DNA of 64,000 bases. Source: Sarcocystis neurona (taxonomy: Eukaryota > Apicomplexa > Conoidasida > Eucoccidiorida > Sarcocystidae). The notes below the pieces were generated by a model. The model ran no database searches. It was not told the origin of the DNA and was given only the letters and a program-made list of their open reading frames with translations. A program made the position numbers and the translations under genes. The DNA lies in assembly GCA_000727475.1 (NCBI GenBank), contig KL647294.1, positions 2,818,050-2,882,049 on the forward strand, given 5' to 3'. Below are positions 1-10,662 of this stretch, piece by piece. Each line of letters begins with the position of its first letter. Position 1 is the stretch's first letter.

Positions 1-414
1 CTAGCTCTCGCCCTTGAGCGTAAAGGTACAGAATTCACGGTGGTGGCTGCTTTTTCCGCTGTCTCCTCATACGCTTCCCCTCGTGTCCTCGCTAACCGTT
101 GTCGCTCTGCATGGTGCTGCTCTGCCTACCTCCGCTCTCCCTGGTGCTGTTGCGCGCTCTGTTGTTCTGCGTGCTGCTGCGAACTTCTGCATAACTTCTG
201 CCGTGCTGTTGCTGCTGCTGTTGCAGCTGATGTTGCTGTGGCCGCTGATGCTGCTGTGGCAGCTGATAATGCTGTGGCAGCTCCTGCTGATGGGGCAACT
301 CCTGCTGCTGTGGCAGCTCCTGCTGCTATGGCAGCTCCTGCTGCTACGGCAGCTCCTGCTGTTGTGGCTTCAGCAGAATTCCTGAAGAGCGAAAGTGCGG
401 AGAAGGACTGCTGA
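1..414 (+). CDS. Ala-rich protein, 3' end only (5' end outside window)
   Basis: One plus-strand frame is open from base 1 to a TGA at 412-414, so a gene may enter from the left edge. The first 70 or so codons are Cys/Ser-rich, from CTG-type repeats read as TGC. They are followed by eight six-residue units such as ADAAVA, APAAMA and APAATA, and a short charged tail (FLKSESAEKDC). The corresponding minus-strand Gln-rich frame is broken by a TAG inside one repeat unit, which favours the plus strand. A second plus frame (14-385) is also open but reads as Leu/Trp-rich and looks less natural. The function is unknown. An intron in the first 200 bases is possible, so the true last exon may be shorter. 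Confidence 0.4.
   Translation, partial: LALALERKGTEFTVVAAFSAVSSYASPRVLANRCRSAWCCSAYLRSPWCCCALCCSACCCELLHNFCRAVAAAVAADVAVAADAAVAADNAVAAPADGATPAAVAAPAAMAAPAATAAPAVVASAEFLKSESAEKDC
226..369 (+). repeat. 18-bp tandem repeat, 8 units
   Basis: Eight consecutive 18-bp units based on GCTCCTGCTGCTGTGGCA, without indels. The first three carry GCTGAT at the start and the last five CCT-type starts, so there are two sub-families. In the plus frame each unit encodes an Ala-rich hexapeptide (A-[DP]-x-A-x-A). All length change is in multiples of 18, so the frame is kept. Confidence 0.85.
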
Positions 415-1240
415 GATACTGCCTCTCCCGCAGCGGATTAGTGACGCAGGCAGACACTGCACTCATCCACGTCGACGAAGGAGGAGGAGAGGAAGGAAGC
501 GTGGTGAAGCGATGTTGCTACGGCTCCCTGCAACGAATGTAGGAGTGGAGGTGTGCAGCAATTACGTATTTCGAGAGGGTACGATGTGATAAGTCCATAC
601 GGAGGCCGCCGTAGATCTATAGGGAAGGCAGGGAGGAACGCAGGAACAAGCCCTATACACGTAGCACTGCTTGCACACGGAGGCAGTTGCACGTTTACAT
701 GCAAACTGTTTGGCCGCTTTTAGGGAGGATGAAGAGGCCGCCTCCCTGCTTACACGTGGAAGGGGACCACAGCTTCAGACGTGCAACGCCGAAGACAGTT
801 TGTATCACACATATTTTTTGTGGCAGCGACGGTGCGACATTCCTGGTTACACAGTCGTACTGCTGGCGTGCGGTTCCCACTAGACGAAGTACAGCTTCCT
901 TCCTGTGTTGGGGGCCTCGCAGGTTTCCCACCAAGCTGGCTCTGGCAGGGCAGGTGCTGCTGCAGCGCCGTTTTGAAGCGAAGAAGTCTTTGACGGTATA
1001 CATCAAGCTCGTCTTGCTGCGAATGCTCGCTCCCTTGATGGTACTTCTCCGGCTGCTGCTTGGCATGCTGCTGCGTGTGTCTTTGCAGTCTGCCTAATTG
1101 CTGCGTCTCAGTTTGTGGCTTTTCATCTTGTAGTTTGTCCTCCTGCAGCTTCGCGTGTCGGTTCGCTCCCTGCTGCACGTTTGTGTTGTACGCATCGGCA
1201 TGTGGTCTGCTTGCGCTGGACCACGTCGTGGCTGATCAAG
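415..1240. other. interval between two convergent genes; possible Gln-rich exon
   Basis: No clear complete gene. On the minus strand, 1178 down to about 900 reads as Gln/Lys/Glu-rich protein (for example RLQRHTQQHAKQQPEKYH), similar in style to the end of the upstream minus-strand gene but in a different frame. It may be the true C-terminal part of that gene, reached through an unrecognised intron or masked by a one-base error near 1240. The rest shows only short open frames on both strands. Confidence 0.35.
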
Positions 1241-4200
1241 TCAGTGTTTCTCTGCCTGCTTCTTCTCGGTTGTTTCCCGCTGATTTCTTTGCGGGCGCGC
1301 CTGCCGCTGCTGGTGCTGCTGCGGCGTCTGAGCTCCGCACTGCGGCCAGGAAATAGAAAGCCCTTTGCGTGGGAGCAGCGGGAGCCTCGGAGGCAGTCCC
1401 ACCCGTACTGGGCTCCCCGTTCTTCTGCCATCTGCTACCATCGCAGGCATGCGTTTTGAAACGCCCTGCGAGCGCATCCCTCGTGACCTCAAACAAGGTA
1501 ACACGGTGCAAGTTGGTCTTCCGGGGCGCTGACACTCCCAGTGCTCTATCGACGCTACTATTACTGCAGTTGGCGCCGCCGTCGAGACTTCTTCTCCTGC
1601 CGTCGAAAGCGGTTGTTGTAGTGCCGTCGGGGCTGCTGCCGCTGCGAGTGCTCTCGCTTTGTCCACGGCAGGCTCCGCTGAGAGAGGAGTGGCTGATGCC
1701 TTTGCTGAGGTAGCTAATGGCCCCGCAGGTGTTGTGACAGCAGCAGGTGAACGGTCCGCCCCGAGTGCCTGTGTCGGTCCCTGTGCCGTCTCTCCTGTCT
1801 GCCCCGCATTGATGTTACTCATGTTCGGCGCCCCTGACGTACACAGACCTTGTACACAGCAAAGTGTCGTGCCGCGGCCTATCACGAGTGACTGATTCGA
1901 TCCACGTGGCTTGCACACGGCTGATGAGGAGGGGCCGCTGGAAGAGCAGCCGTCGGGTTTGTGTGGAACGGAGCTTTCAACGTCTTTCCTCAAGACATCC
2001 CACTTTGTAGTGAAGGGTCGCGTGCAGCGCAACAACAGCGCGTTCGAGAAGCGCGAGCCTGTCTGCACTATCTCTGAGAAACTTCGGCTTCTCCTGCACG
2101 TGTCGGGCTCGCGGGCCTTGTTGTCTCCGCTAGTGGCGCTACTTCTACGAGGGCTACTGTTGTTGTCCAGTGTGCTACCTCTGTGGCAGCAAAATCTGCG
2201 CTTGCGCTTTTGACTGCTACTGCCGCTGGCTGGCCAGTGGCAACTCTTGAAGGCAATTTCGCTGGAGCTCCCACTACCTCCCACGATGTTGCCAGGAGAA
2301 TGCAACAACGTAGGCGGAATCGACAAAAGGGCAGCAAGCGGAGTTCTAAGACAACCGAAAACCTGTGCGAGCGAAGCTTTCGCCTTGACAGATCCTGCGG
2401 CAGCGACAGGGCGTGTAGCGTGTGCTGCCTCTGCCTGAACGGACGCTAGCAATTTGCCTTCCGCGTCGACTACGTGTTGAGCGGCTGCTGCGACTGTCGA
2501 GCTTGTCAGAGTGCACAGGTAGCAGGCCGCCCCAAGTCGCTCAGCGTCTGCAGCAACAGGGTGCCAAGCTCCGCCGGCGAAGGCGTCTGACTTGGCAGCC
2601 AGCCCGCAAGAACAGGGCGCTGAGCCCTTTGGGCAGTCCAAAAATGGGGTGCTGCACGTCGTAGGGAGAGGAGAAGAAAGGGACGCAGGACGCGTGGGCG
2701 CTACAGCAGAACAGGAGGAAGTAGCGCGGAAACGCGACACAGCAGGAGGAGCTGTGTTGACGTCGCCAGCAACAGGCACAACGGCCGATACATCTTCATC
2801 CTGGGCAACCGCGGATGCTGCAGAATCGAGAACTGATTTTGCAGTGGAAAGCGTCTCGGCAGGGACAACAACTGCACCGGCGTAGTCCATGTTTCTTGCA
2901 TGGTGGCTGCCAGCTGCAGTGAGTGGGGCTGCAGTGCTAGTTGTTGCAGTGCACGTCATGGCACTGCGCGGTGTACTGCGCTGAGTTGGAGTGCTCGTTG
3001 TCGCAGCGCACCTTCCTTGAGGGGAGATTCTTGCGCCGCCCGATAGTGCAGCGTGTGCTGCTGTTTCTGTGAATATGTGGTTAGCTCTTCCTTCTGCTAG
3101 AGGCTGGGTCGCCTGCTGCTCTCGTGAGCCGAGTTTACCGACAGTTTCTACGCGAAGGGTGACTGTCGGAGACGATGAAGATGAAGCGCAGGAAGTGTAG
3201 GAAGTGTTAGAAGAGAGAACGGGTATACCGCAAATGGCAGCGCTGTTCCCCTTCTTTGTGTTTGCAGAAGACGTTGTCTCTTCTGCAAAATCTACAGCTA
3301 GCAGATTGAGAAGAGCAGTGGCACCCATCTCCACTACAGATGCAAAGCCTAGACCAACTGCCGAAAGAATTCTTTCGGTCTGACTTAATACTTCTGCAGA
3401 GATAGATGTATCACCACCCGTTTCCCGCGGGTGTAGCTTGGGAGGATTCACATCGCGTGCTGCGCGGGCCGCCTGGCATGCTTGTAGAGTACTACCTCTC
3501 TCGCAGAAATTGCGCAAAAACGCAGCATCAGTAATGTCTGCTGTGGACGCAGTAGCTGTACAAGCAGAAGTAGCGCCCGCTGGCAGAGATGCGAGGTTTT
3601 TTGAGGCTTGGGCCTGCGATGAGGACGAACGTTTGCTGTAAGGCGACTTTCTGCTCGGAGAAGAAGCGCAGCGGAGTTTCGCCACCTCCCCGTGCTTTGT
3701 GTATGTGTCGCCTGCGAGAGCGTCATGGGAATACCCCGTGGCAGCGTGCGAAACAAAAGCGCACTCTGCTGTCCTCACCCTGGAGGCGACGCAATGAGAA
3801 GCCTCACCGGCCAACAAAGTCAGAAAATGTCCATGTGCACTGGAAGCAGCAGCAGTCGCTGCCGCCACGTTCGCAGAAGGGGGCGTAAATCCAGCATCCG
3901 CGTTTTCGATAGTCATCGTATTGCAGCGGAATACATTGCATTCTGCTGCGTTGCCCCGTTCTACAGTAGCTTTTGGTGGATCAGGCAGATTCTTCGAGTC
4001 TACTGGACTAGTCGTCCAAATTCTATCACTGTGGTTTCCTACGTCTCTGCCTAAGGAGGCAGGACCAGCCACATACTTGTACAGTTCAGGAGAGGACGTG
4101 TACCCTTCAGGTTTTTCCTCCTCGTCGGCGAGACTGTAACTCGGTGCGCATTCCGGCAGCAGACGCTGAGACACCCGAACGCCTTGTTGCACCTGTGCCC

Positions 4201-7200
4201 GTCCTGCCTCTCTTGTCGCTTTTTCAGCCTCTGCAGCTCGTCGTTCTTTGGTTTCATTCCCTTCCATGCGCACCCCTGACCCATCGAAGAAGCACCTCTT
4301 ATTTTGCTGAACTGCAGGATTTCTGCAAGTCTCCGCTGCTGGAGAAGAATGTCCTATCGCTGTCGTCTGCCTCTCTGATGCATCGGCCTTGAGCTTGTTG
4401 CTGCCATCTACATGCAAGACGGCAAGGGCACCCTTGCTACAGTGACATTCTGTCCTCTGGGTGTCTGCAATTGAATCCGTCGCTCCTTTCTTGTGTGACG
4501 GGACCTGCGAATATGGAGAAGAAGCAGAACGGGAACCGCTAAAAGAAGTATCGACAGGACCTGCACCAGTGAATGGGAAGGATGTGGGCTCCGGGTCGAC
4601 GAGTCTTGCACAGACTGATGATAGAGCTCTTCCTGTTTTCGAATCTTCCTGCAAGTATCTCAGGGGCGTCGCAAAATGAGACTTTCTTTTGGGGGGTGGT
4701 GAATAAGAGCACCCTTCAGTTTCTCCAGTGCGAGCTTTTTCTCCAAATTCTTCCGCCCCACTTCTGACGGTCTCCGACCGCGGCCATGTAGCTGCATCGG
4801 TGAAGCTGCTTGAACAGTTGTGGGCATTAACCACAAGTTTGGATGGTGTCAATGAAGGGTCCACGCGCCGGGGAAAATGAGGCTCAAAAGAAGGGCCCAT
4901 CTCCCTTTGCTGCTGCCGTGCCTGCTGCTGTTCTGTCGCTTCCCCTCCTCTCACCTTCGCCGCTCTTCCTGTCCCCATTTCGTGTCGCCCACCTATTCTC
5001 TCCTCTTGTCTGAGTTCCACACCTAGAGTTGAAGCAAAAACACAGAGTGAAGCAGCGGAAATATGTGACGAGCGTCCCGTACCCCGCGTACGCGAAGGTG
5101 TACAGGATGAAGAAGCGAAATGTGACCCTGTTTCCGGGACGAAAACTCCGTCTCCCTCAGCGCGTCCCTGGTTTCCACTCAGTGTGAACGAGGCTCCTCC
5201 TCCCCTTTGCAGGGGAGAAGAAGCTCGAGAGACATACTGTTGCGCCTCGATACCATCCCGACTCTCCGCCCGACTGTGCGTGTGTTTGAGAGGCTCGCGC
5301 ACCTGGGGGGATTTTTCGCTTCCGCAAGAGAAAAGTTCACGAGCCCCTTTTCTCCATATCTTCGATTCATCATCGCTCGCGCAGGTAGTGTTGGGTGCAG
5401 TGGGAAGGGGAGAAGAGAGCTTGACAGTTGTTGCTGAGAGCGAGGCCAGCACCTGCAGTCCTGAATGATGGGCCTCACAGAGACCTGGGGCATATATTGT
5501 GAGGGAGGAAGATGTGTTTGCGTCCTTCTGTTGCTGATAATTGACTGCAGATTCTCGTGGTGACGAGGAATTAGGAAGTTTGCACCTGCTCCATTTCTCA
5601 GAGGTGACACGCTCTCTCATCAGTTCACCGCCTGTGATAGAAGGTAAGGAAGGTCGCGCTGTATTCTGAACTTGTGCGGTGCTCGACGAAGATAAAGGGT
5701 GAATGCGCAGAGATACAGAATATGCGGAGCCATTTGGAAGTCTAGTTGGAAATGTCACGCGACTGAATGACAACAGCGACATTACACGCGTTTGTAAGCT
5801 CACAGGAATTCTACCGCTATCCAGCGGAAGCTTCGCAGATGTAGTGTCCATCGATTTTGCGACGATCCCCCTACACGTAGGGAAACCTGTCACTGGAGGC
5901 GCTTGTTCTGACGAAGTCGCGGAATCGAGCGGGGACGAAGAAAACAAAGTGGATGGTACACTTTGTGGAAGAGCATTAACGTGTTTAACAAACCGCCGGT
6001 CTAATGCCTTAATGGAAGCGAGTTTTGTATTGGCTGCAACAGCCTCTACGTTAGAGTCGACGTCTTCCAAAGTTTTCAATCCACCAGTGCGGACATCCAC
6101 TTTTTGGTTTCGAGCTGACGGCAAGATTAGGAACACTCCTTTACTTTCGTCTCCCCGCTGACTGTGCTGCCTTAAATTTGACCAGTTCTCGTCCAGCGGT
6201 AGCAAAGCATCTTGTCCTTCATTGCTGACTAGAGTGCCTGCTGCTGTTTTTTCCTTTTTCCCACCTGTGTCCCTGTGTTGTTGCCCCACTTCCGTGTGGC
6301 TTTCCTCCCTGACAAATGTGGGGAGTTTCGCCTCCTCTTGTTCAGTGGGTGACGAGAAAAGGAGCTGCGGAGAGGAGAACGTTCCAGAGGATGCAACCGA
6401 CGACAAAGAATACTCTTCACTTTTGTCTGTCTGTTCGGTGTCCTTGCCTGAAGTCCAAGATTGTCTGCTCCATTCTTCGGAAGATTCAACAGGAGAACTT
6501 TCACTCAATAAGCTTCCTTCCCTGCACCTTTGGCTAATTTCACTTGCAGAATATGAACTAGACGAGAATGGAGACGAGGGTGAAGCGGGTGCGCGAGAAG
6601 GCGAGGTGAAAATGTGTTTTGGAGACATCGTCCGGCTTATTCTCTTCCTGATAGTGCGCCTCTCTCTGCGATTCCACGACAGCACCACAACTATTTCACG
6701 AGGCCGACGGGGTACACCAGGGCCGTCTACTTGTGTTTTTTGTCCATCGTTCTTCTCGGAGCTGAGGCGGCTCGGCGTGTCTCTACGGTCTTCTCTTGTG
6801 CTGGTGAGATGCTCACAAGTGCAACCGTTCTCTGCGACACCCTCTGGGGAAGAGACCGCACCCGCTTCTGAGGAAGGACACGAAGTGTGGCGGTCTTCAT
6901 GTTTGCTTCCTGCTGCTTCGATCAGAGCGCAAGGATGACTCATGCCATCCGTCCGAGTCTCAAAGAAGGTCTGTACTTCATGAGAACCACTCCGAGAGAA
7001 ATATTTTCCGCCCAAGGAGGCCACACGCGCATTCGATGGAAGGGGGACGGTGTTGAGTCTTACATGAGGACGCTTCGGAGTTTGCAAAAGTGGGAGTCCC
7101 TCTCCTTTCTGATTTTGACATATACCTGCAGCATTCGTATCCTCAAAGAACGGGAAAAAGTGCGGGGCATTCAAAGGCGGCTTCCCTACTATCGCTGCCT

Positions 7201-7414
7201 GGCGGCAATACGATTTCGTCGTAGCTGGAGGGCGCCAAGATTCCCTCCGTCGAGCCCAGAGCATTTTCAACCTTCGCCTCACTCCTATGCATGGTCGCGG
7301 GAAACAACACTGCCTGCATCCCTTCGACTGTCTCGTGCGCTTCAAAGAAACGGCTTCCGCTGAGTCTGCGGTGCCCACAGAGCGCAGCGAGCTCTCGAGC
7401 CACTGAGACGGCAT
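1241..7414 (-). CDS. giant low-complexity hypothetical protein (2,057 codons)
   Basis: Continuous minus-strand frame from an ATG at 7414 to a TGA at 1241. The protein is Ser/Thr/Ala-rich with short acidic and basic patches and no catalytic domain I recognise. Around residue 1341 lies an ordered block with VGLGF and EMGATALL (nt 3302-3391). It matches a block at a similar position in the 16648-24426 protein, so the two may be distant paralogues. A basic phosphosite-like motif, RRSRSFSE, sits at nt 2055-2100. The N-terminus is doubtful. A minus-strand frame at 7949-7143 reads better, and a 64-nt GT..AG intron at 7189-7126 would join it in phase; with an ATG at 7769 the protein would be 2,154 residues. 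The C-terminus is also doubtful: Gln-rich coding seems to continue in another frame below 1240. Coding on this strand is well supported, the exact ends are not. Confidence 0.7.
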   Translation of the reverse strand: MPSQWLESSLRSVGTADSAEAVSLKRTRQSKGCRQCCFPRPCIGVRRRLKMLWARRRESWRPPATTKSYCRQAAIVGKPPLNAPHFFPFFEDTNAAGICQNQKGEGLPLLQTPKRPHVRLNTVPLPSNARVASLGGKYFSRSGSHEVQTFFETRTDGMSHPCALIEAAGSKHEDRHTSCPSSEAGAVSSPEGVAENGCTCEHLTSTREDRRDTPSRLSSEKNDGQKTQVDGPGVPRRPREIVVVLSWNRRERRTIRKRISRTMSPKHIFTSPSRAPASPSSPFSSSSYSASEISQRCREGSLLSESSPVESSEEWSRQSWTSGKDTEQTDKSEEYSLSSVASSGTFSSPQLLFSSPTEQEEAKLPTFVREESHTEVGQQHRDTGGKKEKTAAGTLVSNEGQDALLPLDENWSNLRQHSQRGDESKGVFLILPSARNQKVDVRTGGLKTLEDVDSNVEAVAANTKLASIKALDRRFVKHVNALPQSVPSTLFSSSPLDSATSSEQAPPVTGFPTCRGIVAKSMDTTSAKLPLDSGRIPVSLQTRVMSLLSFSRVTFPTRLPNGSAYSVSLRIHPLSSSSTAQVQNTARPSLPSITGGELMRERVTSEKWSRCKLPNSSSPRESAVNYQQQKDANTSSSLTIYAPGLCEAHHSGLQVLASLSATTVKLSSPLPTAPNTTCASDDESKIWRKGARELFSCGSEKSPQVREPLKHTHSRAESRDGIEAQQYVSRASSPLQRGGGASFTLSGNQGRAEGDGVFVPETGSHFASSSCTPSRTRGTGRSSHISAASLCVFASTLGVELRQEERIGGRHEMGTGRAAKVRGGEATEQQQARQQQREMGPSFEPHFPRRVDPSLTPSKLVVNAHNCSSSFTDAATWPRSETVRSGAEEFGEKARTGETEGCSYSPPPKRKSHFATPLRYLQEDSKTGRALSSVCARLVDPEPTSFPFTGAGPVDTSFSGSRSASSPYSQVPSHKKGATDSIADTQRTECHCSKGALAVLHVDGSNKLKADASERQTTAIGHSSPAAETCRNPAVQQNKRCFFDGSGVRMEGNETKERRAAEAEKATREAGRAQVQQGVRVSQRLLPECAPSYSLADEEEKPEGYTSSPELYKYVAGPASLGRDVGNHSDRIWTTSPVDSKNLPDPPKATVERGNAAECNVFRCNTMTIENADAGFTPPSANVAAATAAASSAHGHFLTLLAGEASHCVASRVRTAECAFVSHAATGYSHDALAGDTYTKHGEVAKLRCASSPSRKSPYSKRSSSSQAQASKNLASLPAGATSACTATASTADITDAAFLRNFCERGSTLQACQAARAARDVNPPKLHPRETGGDTSISAEVLSQTERILSAVGLGFASVVEMGATALLNLLAVDFAEETTSSANTKKGNSAAICGIPVLSSNTSYTSCASSSSSPTVTLRVETVGKLGSREQQATQPLAEGRANHIFTETAAHAALSGGARISPQGRCAATTSTPTQRSTPRSAMTCTATTSTAAPLTAAGSHHARNMDYAGAVVVPAETLSTAKSVLDSAASAVAQDEDVSAVVPVAGDVNTAPPAVSRFRATSSCSAVAPTRPASLSSPLPTTCSTPFLDCPKGSAPCSCGLAAKSDAFAGGAWHPVAADAERLGAACYLCTLTSSTVAAAAQHVVDAEGKLLASVQAEAAHATRPVAAAGSVKAKASLAQVFGCLRTPLAALLSIPPTLLHSPGNIVGGSGSSSEIAFKSCHWPASGSSSQKRKRRFCCHRGSTLDNNSSPRRSSATSGDNKAREPDTCRRSRSFSEIVQTGSRFSNALLLRCTRPFTTKWDVLRKDVESSVPHKPDGCSSSGPSSSAVCKPRGSNQSLVIGRGTTLCCVQGLCTSGAPNMSNINAGQTGETAQGPTQALGADRSPAAVTTPAGPLATSAKASATPLSAEPAVDKARALAAAAAPTALQQPLSTAGEEVSTAAPTAVIVASIEHWECQRPGRPTCTVLPCLRSRGMRSQGVSKRMPAMVADGRRTGSPVRVGLPPRLPLLPRKGLSISWPQCGAQTPQQHQQRQARPQRNQRETTEKKQAEKH

Positions 7415-7949
7415 AACGGGAAGGCCGTCTTAAACCTACTATCACACCCTTACGCAACGCAGCACTCGGCAGCCCTTGTGGGATGGCGAGAGTGGAAGGT
7501 AACGATAGGCAGCATGGAGGGAACGCGTATGTGGACACGATCACTCTGTTGGCAATGTGTTCAAGGGAGCCTTCGCTGTCTTTATTATACTGGCGACTTA
7601 CTTCCGAGAGTAGCACATGCAAGAACGGGCCTACCTGGTTTTCTGCATTACAACGGGGATAACGTACGCAGACTGCAGCAGTGTCACAGAAATAGTTGCT
7701 GGACGCTGCGTAGTACACAAGACGCTGTTCTAAATGCGCATAGTAGGGGAAAAAATCACTTGACAACATTAGGAGATGGGAAAAAGCGCTAAGACAGTTG
7801 TCACGCTCACATGGATTCTCCGCACACACTGACAAGCAAAGCTGTGACGCGCATGGAGAGAGAGCTGTACACGTATGTCGGTGCACATGGGCACACGCAC
7901 ACCTACACTGGTTTCCCACTTGGAGATCAGATTGTGAAACGACATACAC

Positions 7950-10662
7950 CTGCTAGGGGCTAAATTGAATAAGTGGTGAAACTCATCCATGCACACACAT
8001 GAACAGTGTGTAACCGGTTCACAAACATACACGGAGGGACGCACCTGTGTACACCTGAATACACGTAAATCGACGCCACATTCCCTTCGGTTGTCATTCA
8101 CATCATAAACGTCTCTTGTGTGTGAGTGAAAAACGAGCAGTATTGTAGACCACGGTAAAGCTAATCAACACACACACATTCCTGACGGTGATTGGTTAGC
8201 ACACATACGCGTGCACCAACACTTGAAGAACTCCGTGTGCACGTGCTCGGCAGCTGCTCGCTTGATTCATCCTATATCTTATAATTGTGGTGGCCATCTG
8301 AGCAGACAAAGGCTCTGTTTCTTAATCCTTCTGCAGTACGACGTTGCGGCAAGGGTGCCCCGGGCAGCTATGTAGACGTAGAATGATCGAGCCCATCGTT
8401 TCGTTTGCAGGAATTCTCGGGCTCGCAATTCTAATTTTGTAGCATCAAGAAATTTTGGCTGTTCAACTTGCAAAGTGGTGACGCGACGTCTTAGTCTTAT
8501 TCAGTAAGACATTCTATCCGTTTGGACTTATCAACACGTGCTGCAAAGTGCTTACGTCGTACTCGACCCCTCACTCACAATAATTGCTCAAAGGAGTTTC
8601 CTAATACTTACGTCCGTATTTGAACAAGCTCAATCATGTCGTAACCTGCTCGCTCTTTTGGCGACGTGGAATGTGAGGAAATAGGAAGGAACGTGGAAGC
8701 TACTGGGCTGTGCAAAATTCAGCTGTTTTTACCTGTTGCAGGCTTCTGCGTGCAACAGTCTATACGTACTTTTCCATCAAACTATATATTTCCGCATACA
8801 TAGGTATATAGAAATATCGGCAGGTACGTAAACAGAGAAGCAGACGTATACAGTGGCACATCCGCGCACAAGCGCACGGCTGAAAGGGCGCTGCACGGAC
8901 AAATATGCATACACATGTACACAAATATATATCCATAAAATCGCATGGTTGTGACGTTTTGGCACACAAACTTAGAAGGGATGCGAGCTCTGCAAGGCTT
9001 TGACTACGGTATCTGGCGATCTGGTGGACTGTGCCTCCGAAACAAGTGTCGCCTTACTTGCCTTGCGCCGGAGGCTACGCGCACGGGCGTCTACTCAACG
9101 CAGTGAGCACAGGCTGTGCCTCTGCACACCGTGCTGGACGTGACAAGCGACGACGCGTTCCTACGGGGGAAATTCCTCAGAATAAGATTTATGCGAGGTT
9201 AGTTCACGAATACAGAGCTCCGCACCCCGCGCGGATTCAGTGTGCGAATTGTTCGTACGCGCAGGTTCAGCGTTGGTATCGCTGATTCGTGGAGCTCCTG
9301 CGGAGGCCAGGGGCATTACCTTGATGAATGTGTACAATGTGCAATCTGCAGAGCTACGGGAGCTACCAGAGAGCAGAAGAAAACGCTTTTATGTTTCGGA
9401 TACGTATACAATCGTGAACAGGCATGCCGAAGGGGGCAACAAAATAAACCATTGCAGGTTTCACGGGTTCGAAGGAGTACGTAGTGGCATGCTCTATTGT
9501 AACAGTCTTCGCGGTGCAAAGTCTGCTTTCAAATTAGAGGCACTGCTGCTTAGGACAACTACGCATACGTACGGCATACGTACGGCAGTGTGTGCTAGCG
9601 CGCAGTGACAGGCCACATCTCACACGGTACTTTTGCTCAGGAGTGATGAGAGATATCATTCTGTTGCAGACAGTTCGAAGAATACGCTGCTCCTCGGCAG
9701 CCACAACGCAAAGTGCACGTGCGCCTCCACGCATTCGCCAAACCACAAACTGGCCAACCAGTAGTCGAAATACCCTTCTTCATTCCTAGGTACGGTTCCA
9801 CTTCCTTACCGTGTATGTGTGGGCAGCTGACAGTGTAAGGAATGTCCAACGTGAGGGAATATGCATTAAGAAGAGCAACGCTTGAGAATGTAGGTGGGTC
9901 TGGGCAGCCTGGCAAGCACTGCACCAGCATCGGCAGCTTCCTGAAAGCTGCAGTTCGTGCGCAAGCCAACAACGTTGAAGCAGAGGCGCGTGGCTCCCTC
10001 GTGAAGGCCTGAAGAAGTGTACTCTTCGTTCACTACGGATGTCAGATCACAGTTTTCTGCCGCTCTGCAGAATTTCACGCTGCCCACAAGACGGCTCCCG
10101 AAACAGACGTTGAACATATATGGAGGCATACTCAGAAACCAAAACAGTTCCAGACGAATAATAGCTCGAAGCGAACAGTGCAGGGGAATGTCTATATGCG
10201 CCCACGAGGATACAATCTTGAACATCTTCAGTAGTGCCAAATCCTTCACGTCGCGTCGGCAAACAGCGGGAGATTCAGAAATTCTAGGACTACGTGGTCC
10301 CCTGTTGCCCGGCTGTTACAAATCTACAGCCCTTCTGCCCGGGGAAGACTGTTCTTTTAGACAAGGGCAGATCCTGAGCAGTTGGAAGCAACGCGGCTTC
10401 TGTTTTCTGACTCTGGCACGCTGTGAACACATGCGGTTGCAACGTGAAGACGCCGTTTCCGTTGTGCAAAAGACACACACGCACATGTGTATGCGTTCCA
10501 AGTATGCGGTATAATGCCCTTCAGCTTGCAACTGTGCATCCTTTGAAACACAGTGGATATAGAGATCTTCCTCTTGTCAGTGGCGTGTGTCCATTCGAAA
10601 GGTGGGTGACCGGCGTCTAAAATCCCTAGCAGCGGCTGCCGGTTACAACTTGACACTCTTGA
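7950..10662. other. gene-poor interval
   Basis: No open frame here has convincing codon use or a recognisable domain. The longest frames are a 165-codon plus frame at 10017-10514 and a 127-codon minus frame at 9866-10249; they overlap each other and look like chance. The interval contains AT-rich patches (for example 8770-8940), plausibly promoter or intergenic DNA for the large minus-strand gene at 1241-7414. Confidence 0.4.
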
